Program-made: the position numbers and the translations under genes
The notes under the pieces: generated by a model
Told to the model about the DNA's origin: nothing
The model's input: only the letters and a program-made list of their open reading frames with translations
Database searches by the model: none
Part shown: positions 38,847-49,300 of the stretch, piece by piece
Layout: the number at the start of each line of letters is the position of its first letter
How positions within the stretch are numbered: the first letter of the stretch is position 1
Source: Corythucha ciliata
Taxonomy: Eukaryota > Arthropoda > Insecta > Hemiptera > Tingidae
Length of the DNA: 64,000 nt
Direction of reading: 5' to 3'
NCBI GenBank assembly: GCA_038030265.1
Contig: CM075937.1
Span: forward strand, 37,304,198 to 37,368,197

Positions 38847-39973
38847 TTAAGGGAAATCTTTGTTGATGAAAATATATGGAAGTTGCTCCAAAGAAATATT
38901 CAATATTCTGTACCTAGCATCAACAGGCTCTGTGTGGTACAATTCCAAGTACTCCGACATAAGTTTATAGTTTCCAAGGCCGCATTTTCCTCTTGCTATT
39001 TCTTTTTCGTAGTACAAATCGAGTTGGTATAAGGTCAAAAGAATCACTTGGGCGGGAAGTTCTTTATGATCAGAGCATCTTTTGAGAACCACGTTATAGC
39101 TCTCAGCCGGACTTCTATCGTTGTACACTTCATGTTCCAAAAGGTTCCATTTGGCACTTTTTTTAATGTCCTTCATAGGTGATGATCGAAGTAGTGTAGG
39201 AACTCTTCACTCCAATGGTCCTTATTCATCTCATCTCTTTTAGACGAAAAATCTTCTTCGGAGACTGAATCAAGTAGATCCCAAATATGCGATGTGTAAA
39301 TTTTGGCATCATCGTCCGTACAATTCTTCTTTTTGGAAACCCAGAACTTGACGTCTCGTTGCAGGTGGTTCCAGCAATAGAAATGTACTACGTCGGGACA
39401 TTCTTTTCTGATTCCATTGACAATAGCCATTTCTCTGTCCGTGACAATGATCGACGATTGTATTTGAGGGAATGCCTCGCTGATAAATCTGAAGCAATTT
39501 CTGTGCACAATCTCGAGTTTCTTGTGGTGTATGGCGTAAGCCAGTGGAATGACTGGGTTCGAAACAAATAATTGATGACTATACGTTAAAACTGTTAGAT
39601 AGAAGTCCCCAAGTAAAAAAGTGGTGTCGTAAAACAATACACATTTTGGAAGCCGAGAAATGTCGATGTAATTGTTAAAGGTTTCATTATTGAACACGAT
39701 TACGGAAAAATATGGTAATAACCTAATCTCCTGAACAAAATTAAGATCGTCTTGTAACATATATGAGCCAATGATGTCGTCGCTTGATACCATTTTTCTT
39801 TCACGTTCAGACGAAGTGGTGTTACTAACTTGCTTGCAGTCACGGGGTAGCATAACCGGCTGTAGGGCAGGATGAACATCTGAAGTAGTTTGCTGCTGAA
39901 GTAGTTTGTACTATTTATGGGGCTGCTGGCACAAATTTTCTTTTTGTTTTTTAATTTGGGACTTGGCCGTCAT
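38847..39973 (-). pseudogene. MULE transposase domain (broken)
   Basis: The DDE-type core is visible: FYDTTFLLGDF (first Asp), IIVTDREMAIVNGIRK (second Asp), the CxxH pair in FYCWNHLQRDVK, and SPAESYNVVLKR, which corresponds to the final Glu region (usually TNNxxES.N). A frameshift separates the second and third parts. A start codon at 39971-39973 opens the same frame, but a TAG follows after about 19 codons. Confidence 0.75.
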
Positions 39974-41700
39974 GATGAGGAATGTGTAAGCCCGCTTTCC
40001 TATTTCCATGAGGTTTCCTAAGTACGGATTCGAGAGACCCCAAGTAATGTATAACGAAAGGCCTGTGAGAGCTGCTTGTTTTTTCGGAGCTGAAAATCGT
40101 GAAAACTCTGCGCACGAATTCTCCTACTCATGTGTCGGTGTAGTATGCGCACGTCACCATTGGACAACCACGTGGCAAATGCTTCCGTCCATTATCTTTC
40201 CATTGGTGCTGGTCACTGCGCCAATCCAGTGGGTTTTCCTCGTTATAATACACGTAAATCTCCCCAGGCTTAGGGAGCACTGGAGGAACTCGAGTGCATT
40301 TGTTCTTTCCGAAACTAGTTAGAGATTGTAATATTCATTAATGGCCAAAGGATTGTTAGCGGTATCTTAAACAGCATTTTTAAACTGACAATGTGTCATA
40401 TTTAGCTTTTAATTGGACAAGGTTTGCAATAGTAAAACGTGGTACCTTTCTCAGAACTTGCTAGGTGTTGCGGATCTCGACAAACATTATGAGGCACCGT
40501 ACTCCGTCTATACACTTAACACTCACGACGACGTTTTGTTATAACAGGCGGGATAGAGCAACTATACCACGTATACTCCCTACACTCCAATTGATCAGCA
40601 TATGAGACCCCTTCACCAAGACAGTGGTGCAGTGGGACCGGTAGGCTAAAGTAAAGAAGAGTAAGCAGAAATGAATTAGAAAACGCTGGGCCGTCAGCCA
40701 GCTAAGGAGTTGTTAAATTGGACGGTTTTTAATTTTTATTCTCTTCTTTTTTTCTAATTTTTTTTAGTGAGGTCTCAATACAACGGACACCTAGGGTCCG
40801 CTGTGAAAGAGTACGTTTGGTCGTCTCTACAAGAAAAACAATCATGTCACTGGGTACTTAAAGAAATTCAACTTTCTTTTCTTGACAAATGCAAGTGTAT
40901 CAGATAGAATAATTAAGAGTAACTAAAGAATCAGCCAACGCTGCATTTCTTCCTCTTGCCTCGCTTTTCTGCTTCAAGCGGTCGCGCGCGCATTGTAGAT
41001 TTTGTTTAGTTGTAGTTTGTAGGGGGATGGAAAAGAGCCATCGCAGGGAACTTCGCTCACGAGAATCCTCATGCGGACGGGCTCGGCCGAGATAGGCTTC
41101 GGTCGTATCAGCAGATATCCTGCCTTTTTTTCTCTTCTCTCCCGGTGGAAAAAAACAACAAACAATAATATTGTACAATGTACGTTACAGAGGCGGATCT
41201 CGAATCATGAGATGTGCCGCTCTTTTATAGGAGGCGGGTACATTTCCTTATTATTCCTAACTGCAATTTTTAGATTTTTGCATGCCTAATTCTAGAGGAA
41301 ATCCATTAACAAGGCTCAATTCACTGGCCATTGCGTTCCGATAGAAAAGCGACATTAGACGACAATTTCAATAAAATGTCTGCTTGAGCTTATTAATTAT
41401 TAGTCAATAAATGAGTGATGAACCACACGACAAAAAACTGAGCATCGACTTTAGGGCAATGGAGATCTCAAAAAATTGAACACCTGCGGTATTCTTGGGA
41501 TGTTGTGATATAGGACCAAAAGATAATAGTGATTTTTTTCATTACTAGTCCGACAATTCTTTAATTGTGTTTTGACGACCGTCTTGGACAATTGGGATCA
41601 CTCCCCCCTCACCAAAGCACACTAGTGAATTCATTCGAGTGGGTGAGGAGGCTGAAATAAAAAAAAAAAAAAAAATACATATTACCATTTTATTACTTGT
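39974..41700. other. noncoding, nothing recognised
   Basis: Several open frames of 60-104 codons have no family resemblance. The GC-richer part at 40975-41110 may be regulatory, but nothing specific was seen. An A-rich run lies at 41659-41675. Confidence 0.35.
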
Positions 41701-41720
41701 TGAGTTCCTCAGGGGAGGTA

Positions 41721-42200
41721 CAGGCTGGTCAGTAAAATTCGAACGTGTTCGTTGCGGAGAGAGCATGACCGCCATTTTGTCAGATCACAGCCAAACGTGG
41801 ACAGCATTTGCTGCCACATAAGTAGGTACTTCACATGTGCCGAAGGACAATCACGTTTGACTATTATTAGTGGAGATTCAGGCTGGTCAGTAAAATTCGA
41901 ACATGTTCGTTGCGGGGAGGACATGACCGCCATTTTGTCCGATTCCAGCCTCACTTGGACAGCGTGAGCTGTCACCTGATTACTTCACATGTGCTGAATG
42001 ACATTCAAATTTGACTATTATTAGTGGAGATTCAGGCTGGTCAGTAAAATTCGAATATGTTCGTTGCGGGGAGAACATGACCGCCATTTGTCTGATCGCA
42101 GCCAAACGTGGACAGCATTTGCTGCCACGTGAGTACTTCACATGTGCTGAATGACATTCACATTTGACTATTAGGGGAGATACAGGGTGGTCAGTAAAAT
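41721..42200 (+). repeat. three tandem units of about 154 bp
   Basis: CAGGCTGGTCAGTAAAATTC begins at 41721, 41879 and 42033, and a fourth partial start CAGGGTGGTCAG at 42183, giving spacings of 158, 154 and 150 bp. Each unit carries ATGACCGCCATTTTGTC and TACTTCACATGTGC. A single inverted unit is at 35029-35170. Confidence 0.95.
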
Positions 42201-43313
42201 TCGTAACCTTGGTCAGTGAATTAGATATTCCCCAAGGAAATCAAATAATCAAAATCGAAAAGAGAAAATAGGGGGTGGAAATGAAAACGCACCTGTTTCT
42301 TTCATCTCGAACGGAGATCACGTAGTACGGTCGATGGTCGAACCAAAAATGCACCGAGGTCCGAACCCAATTATTTTTAGTGTTAATAAAAGGCGGCACA
42401 AACTCCGGCAAAGTTTTTATTATCATCCGAATTTACAACTTAACGAAAATAAAAGAGCCACGCGCTCGTGCAGTCGCCGTCGCCACAGACCACGCGTTCG
42501 CGAGCAGTACGAAACACGAAACGGAGTCTCGTCATTCTCTTTCCAGGTTACAGGAAGGTGGGGGTAGATTTGGGGAGATAGGATTAGGCTCTGATTTGGC
42601 TACCCATATGGCGTTAAAAAGAAAGATGAAGAATAAAATAAACATAGAGATCTATGAACATAAACAAAAAAAATATGTAGCAAAATTCAGGAGGGCATGT
42701 CTTTCTCCCCGAACATCATGAATCGCCGCTATTTCTCAATTTTCGTCGTGGACTTGGCCCCAAGAACAGCAAATTCTACATTAGCGTAAAAGTCATTAAT
42801 GGTCGCTACACTGTGATTTTGTTTTTCAATTTTGGACTGGAAAAAGTATCGAGAAACGGTGAATGAGAGCTTTGTCGCGGTTTTAGCCGCGATTATTACC
42901 GCTTTTTCCAAATTTTTGGCCGGCTACTTGCCCCAAGAACTGCACTTCAGTGCGTTTCTTCATGCGGTCAATCTTTATTCTGTCGTAGGGTGGATAATTT
43001 CGTTCAAAGTATTTATTTCTGTCACGATATTTCGTACTCCTGTCGTGAGTTTCCTCTTTTCTGTCGTGCAATTAAAATGCCTACCCAATTTCAACATCAA
43101 ACTGATCAACGGTTGGTCGTTGTCAACAGGTTTTTTAAGCTAAGCGTTCATGGACCACAGAGAACGGGTCTTATTGAACGGTTTCATTTTTTCTCTCAAA
43201 AAGATGAGCTGTAAAATGAGAAGGTTCTTGGATACGCGTGTGCCCGCAAAATGTAAATAGACGCGAAAATCTCAAGTATACTTTGATCGAACTTAAATTG
43301 TCCGTCTAATATA
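42201..43313. other. noncoding, upstream of DDX20
   Basis: Open frames of 60-113 codons on both strands are not recognisable. It probably contains the DDX20 promoter; no TATA box or initiator is convincing by eye. Confidence 0.35.
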
Positions 43314-46300
43314 ATGTCGGGTCGTCGGTTAGCCCACGACATCGACCACATTTTGCGGACGAACGACGTTCAAACTGGCGTCAACGTCAGTTTCGAGTCT
43401 ATGCTCCTGTCGCCAGCTCTTCTCCGTGGTTTGACAGAGGCTGGTTTCCGTCGACCGTCGCCGATTCAACTCAAAGCGATACCCTTGGCACGGTGTGGAA
43501 TTGATTTGATCGTGCAGGCCAAGTCGGGAACTGGGAAAACCCTGGTGTTCACCATCGCCGCTCTCGACGCTCTATGGACCGATGTCAAGCGTGCTCAAAC
43601 TATTATTCTCGCTCCGACTCGAGAAATTGCCTTTCAAATTGAGTTTATAGTGAACACAGTTGGGGCATACGTCAAAGGTATAATGAAATTCGGGTTGTCA
43701 ACATCAAACTCGACAGTTTTCTTTCAATTTCAGGCCTTAAAACAGGATTATTTATTGGAGGTCTTCCGCTAGACAACGACAAGCAGAATGTCCATGGATG
43801 CCAAATAGTCGTGGGTGCACCCGGCCGAGTCAGGCATTTGATCGAACTCGGGGTCCTAAGCACAACGGCTGTGAGAATGCTCATCTTGGATGAAGCTGAC
43901 AAGTTGGCTGATGAAGAGTTTCGTGAGGACATAAAGTCTGCATACCAAAACCCTACCAATTTTATCCCGAAAATTCTTTTAATCGTTTGACTTCGTTCTT
44001 CTGCTTTAGCTTCATATTCAGCCGTACCCCAGAGTCTAAACAAATGATGGCTTGCAGTGCCACTTATACCCAGGATTTGTATCAGTTTCTGCTTTCATAT
44101 ATGAAAAAAGGACGTCACGTGACTCCAGAGGGTAAGTTGAGTAATGCATGAGGTTCCCATTCATCCCTTTTTGGCTGGAAAAGTCCCAACTTTTCGGCCT
44201 TTCCAGTACGCGTCACTCACGTTTTGATCTAAAGTCTGTATATGGATTAGTATCATCAGCGGCGTCTATTCCCTCTTGATGGCTGAACGCGATTTCCCCC
44301 GTTTATGAACGGTGCCCCCCCTCCAAGTATTAAAGGGCTGTAGAAGGAAAAGTACAGTGAATATATGTTGCCGAGTGGTACGTATTTTCATGTTATGCTA
44401 GTGCTATGTGTAGAAAACCAGAAGATTTCATTGGATACATTTTTTTTTGTCGGGGGCGCCGGGCTTTGAACCCGGCAGGCGCCTAAGCCTCACTTGGGCT
44501 CCTACGCCATACCCAGATCTAACTGTGCACTTCACACCCGTACTACGCGGGCGTTTCGGTCGGTGCGCGGTTTGTTGAACGCACACCGCCGGGAACGCCC
44601 ACACGAAGCCGAGTGTGCCGTGTCACAGCTCGCCGCAGCCTTATAGTGTAATGGGCAATGGCTGGATTCGAACCCAGGCCCGCTGGGTTGTGAAGCGAGC
44701 ATTGTATCATTACACCATCGAGGCGCGCTCATTGGATAATTTAGACAAATTGAATGGAATCAGATGATTTTCTACACAAATGTACCACTCGCGAGGGGGT
44801 GGAAATTCCTGGGACCCCCCCCCCCGCCCCTGGACCGGGATGTAGGAACGTGATTGTTAAGTGCGTTTTGGTCTTGGTCAAAACCCCTCTATAATTAATA
44901 AATTAATTAGACTGATATTATCTGGACGACGATGGAAGGGCATAGCCCAACACGATTCGAGTTTCCAGAAAAAATGGCTCCCTGGCGGGATTTGAACCCG
45001 CAACCTCTGGATTACCAGTCCAGCACGCTGCCATTTGCGCCACGGAGACGCCTATGGGAGTCGTACTCTGAGGGATAAGCTAAGCCGAACCCCACCTAGG
45101 TCCATTGTTTCTCGAAACAATTAAATTAAATTAATTACGAAACAATCGAAACAATTAAATTAAAATACCGGCGACAGATTTATTCATTATATCCATCTAA
45201 CACCCTCTATAATGGTTCGACACAGCGCCGAAAATCGACTCAGGAGTAGCCTATCGAGGTCCGTGTACGAAGTTCTGAGAGAAAGCTTACGAGCAAGTCG
45301 ACCTCTGCAATGAGGATGTAACATAAAAAATAAAAATCGTTGGAAACATTTTTTTTCGAAAGAAAATGCCTAAATATGACCAGGAATTGAATATTAGTGC
45401 GTAAATGATTGATTTCGATTTATAGCGAATTAATAAAACTTGCCAATTTTTTTTTGTTACCTTAAACGGCCGGTCTGTGACTCGTGACGTGGTTAAGGGG
45501 TTGTGACTCCTCCCACCCCTCCGCATCATTTCTGTTATCATGTTTTGCCCCTTCTTGTCCTTCCCATTCTCTTAAGTCCTTCTGTTTGATTTGTGAGAAG
45601 CAATTGTGAAGGTCATGCGAATGCTGTTATTACGTCATCAGTCTATCTAGCCTATTTCAAATAGGTCCCGCAACCCAATAGTTTTAAATATTAAACAAAA
45701 AATTTAGGGCCTGATTTTATTTGAACGGATCGTGTTTTCGTGAGTTTTGGTACCCAAGCTATCACGACAGCATGATTTTGGAAAATGTGTTACTTCCTCA
45801 ATGAGGAAGTCACTAAAGCCCAGTTTCTGTTCTTAGGCAGCTAAAATTGATGAATCGCGCCCATTTGTTGACTCATTTGCTGCAAGAGCGCGGCTGAAAT
45901 TTTCGAAAAATCGCTAATATTTGTGGTTAAAATAGCGATCAATAAATTGTGGGTCACATTGAGAAAAAAGGCTTATTGAACGATAGAACAACCGCTTATT
46001 TGCGGCTAAAATAGAGAAAAAAACGCTAATGCACAGTCAAAATCGAGAAATGCGGTCTTTCTGAGCCGAAATTGAGAAAACGCCAATTCGCGGTTTCAGG
46101 TCAAAAATTTCACGTACAAAGTTGAGAAAAAGCACTAATTCGCGGCTAAATTTGAGAAAACGATAATTCGAGACTGAAATTGCGAAAAAGCACTCATTTC
46201 AGGGGCGGTTTCAAGCCTCCGTGACGGGGGTGGTGGTTTACCGTACCCCCCCCCCCCACTTATTTAGAGAGCTCAGTGAACACATTTTAATGTGCTCTCC

Positions 46301-49300
46301 CCCTTCCCTTCCCCCACTTATTCTATTCACCTAATTTCTTATTTTAAAAAAAATGCAGCCCACAGTATCAGTTTCCCTTGGATGTTGATGTCTGATCAAA
46401 TCAAGAATCTGCATGAATTTAGTGTTTGTTAAGTTAGCGATTTGATTGAAACAAACAATTTGGGAATAAGGCCCCAGAATCCAGAAATTTTTACCTAAAA
46501 CCAGATATTTTAGCTCAATATCTCATAATGATCTGACCCAAAACAAATCCTGCGCGTTTGGGTCTTCCTAAAACCAAAAATATCGCAGGCTAAAAGTCAG
46601 ACTAAAACGCTAAATTGTGGCAGCAATTAAAAAAACCCCTAATGTTTCGCTGAAATTAAGGAAAAAGCCCTATTTCGTGGCTAAAATTAAGAAAAAAAAA
46701 ACTCTAATTCTCGGCTAAAATCGAGAAAAAGCCAATACTCGGCAGTTGAGAAAATAATCGTTTGCAGTTTATCGAGGCGGCTTGGTGGCTAATATTGAGA
46801 AAAAGTGTTAATTCGCGGCTAAAACTGATGAAAAATGGCTAATTCCCTGAAACCTGCCCTGAACTTTCAAACTTTGCGAAAATTTCTGCGCTGCGAAAGT
46901 GCTGGACCAGAAACTTCCAATTTCACGCATATTCGTCAGGCTTTGGGCGCCGTCGGGGTTAGCTAGCCTCAGGTTCAACGATCACCAAAAAAATGTTTTT
47001 ATATTTCGAGGATATTCAGCAAGGAAACTTCAAATCTGGCAACTAGCCCCCGTGGGCTAAATTTCCTGACGTTTTGTGTTTGAATAGTCGGTATGCGGGG
47101 CAAAATTGTCAGTTCCTTGTGACTTTGCAAGTTTCGCGGTGAAAAGCAGATGTACTCCAACGAAAAATTGTCATTTAGCTGAGGAAATTCTGTTTCTTGA
47201 GTAGGTAAACTTTTAATGTTTTGTTGTTTTTAAAGGCGCAAAATGTGCGGATTGAGTGCCAAGTAGGGACTTTGAAGGAGTAAATTGACGGCTTAGATGT
47301 TGTAGTTAGTTTCAAATAGTGTCATGATAGGGTTGCCAACTGTCCCTGGGTACCCGGGGCAGTCCCGGTTTGGCTAATTTTTTCTCGCGTCAGGGGCAAG
47401 GTCATCCCGAGACGCAATTTGTCTTGGATTCTGCTCTACATTTTTAAAAAATTGACATTGGGCATATAATAATTTTATTCTTGCAATGAAGATGCCCGTG
47501 AACCTGGCCTGACACATCAAGAAAAAATAATCCATGAAAATCGTCCTATTCGTTTGATCAGCCGATTTTTTTTTCTTTTTCACCCTGCAGATACTTTTTT
47601 AAAAAACTGTACGTGTAAGGCCAACTTCACGTAACGTGGACGATGAACGGAATCGTTTGATTAGTGCCATAAAAAGGACAAAACTCTGTTCGTTTACGTC
47701 TGATTAGCCAAAATCTTCATGTGTTTACTGTTTGTTCGTTTGAACTGAGGAATGTTTTGTGCATAAGGTTTCTTGGGGTTGCAGCTTTAAGCGTTTGGTC
47801 TTTTTGGGGTTCAAGTATTTGTGGTTCACTTTTTTTGTGATTAGCCTTGTTCAGGTCAGGGGCCCTAGTTAGAGTCGTCGGGAAAAAATCTCGCAAGCGG
47901 TATCTAAGGACGCTACATCAGAAATAATACTATCTCGCCATAGCAACCACCTCACGTGAGTTTTTCCCGACAACTCTACGGCCCCAGGGCTTTTTGTGGT
48001 TAGAGCTCTTTGGGGTCCAAGCTATTCGTGGTTGAATGCTTTTTGTGGTCAGATCATTTGGTAGTTGAAGCGTTTTGTGGTTAAGTACTTTCCGGGGTTG
48101 AGTTTTTCTTGTAGTAAGAGCTTTTTATGGTTAGAGTTTTCTGATGTTGGGGGTTTTTGTGGTTAGTGCATTTTGGGTTAGAGGTTTTTGTGGATAGAAC
48201 TCTTTGTGGTTAGAGCATATTTTGCGGTTGCTGATTTCTGTTATTGCAGCTTTTTGAGGTTAGATATTGTGGTTAGAGCATTTTGGGGACGCAGCTCTAG
48301 GTGTTTTGGTCTTTTAGGGGTTCAAGTTTTTGTGGTTAGACCTTTTTGTGGTCAGGGCGTCTTGTGGTTAGAGCTTTTTAGGATTCAAGTTTTATTTTGG
48401 TTACAGGATTTTGAAGTCAGTACATTTTGCGGTTACAGATTAATCTTGTCGTTCGTAATGTTTGAGCTTTCTGTGGTTCAAGCTTTCTATGGTTGACAGT
48501 TTTTTGTGCTTCAATGTTTTTGTGGCCAGAGCTTCTTGTAGTTGGAGTTGTCCTTCGCGAGTGTCCTATATAATGACACCTCAAGTCGAGTGTCTGGCTT
48601 TTTTCCTTTTCGTCCCGGCAGATTTTGGACTTTGAAACTTTCGTCCCAATTTTGTCAAATTTTGAGTTGGCAACCCTTCATGAACAAAGACGGCTTGACA
48701 ATTTTACTCGGTCCGAGTGTAAATTATTATAAGAAAACCCAATTTAAATCATTAGGCCCTGGGGGAGGCGCAGACACCCACAATTTTGCGACTATGTAAT
48801 TATTCACCGCAACTTTCAGTTGCGATGTCCATGTAACCCTGGAACTTCAATTGCTTGGCAACTAATCCCCCGACTAACTTTAAATTTCATTTCTTTGCAA
48901 TTCACGCCTCCCCCCCCATAATAGCGGCAATATCATGGGGGGGGGGGGCTTCGAGCACGTCGTCATGTGATGAAAAGTAACGTATTGATATGAATCATGA
49001 ACTGAATGAAATATTGCCACCAGTGCCGGGTTTACATATTTGGATCCCCCGGATGAATCTTTCACCAGCGCCCCCATGAAGTCGCCCTATTCAGAAGCCC
49101 AGATTTGGCGTTTTCTCTATTTTAATAGCGAATTAGCGTTTTCCCCACACTTCAGCGATTCTTCTCAATGTCAACGGTGAGTTAGCGATTTGTCTACATT
49201 TTAGCCGCGAATAAAGCGATTTGTCTACATTTTAGCCACAAATGAAGCGATTTGTCTCCATTTTAGCCGGGATTGTGCGCTTTTCCCCCGTTTTAGCCGT

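Larger units (their letters stand above)
37506..39973 (-). mobile_element. decayed MULE-type transposon encoding transposase, SWIM, Ulp1 protease and zinc finger
   Basis: Reading 39973 down to 37506, successive frames encode a Mutator-like transposase, a SWIM zinc finger, a poorly conserved linker, an Ulp1-like C48 cysteine protease and a C-terminal Cys/His cluster. The coding line is broken by an in-frame TAG near 39916, a frameshift near 39175, an in-frame TAA near 38848, a frameshift at an A10 run near 38667-38676 and another near 38200. It looks like one long gene that has decayed, although sequencing error at the homopolymer is possible. Terminal inverted repeats and target duplication were not found. 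Confidence 0.8.

Noticed and set aside
44630..44728. Functional tRNA on the minus strand
   Set aside because: Pol III boxes are present but no acceptor stem forms, and the sequence continues into a poly-A tailed SINE with target duplication.
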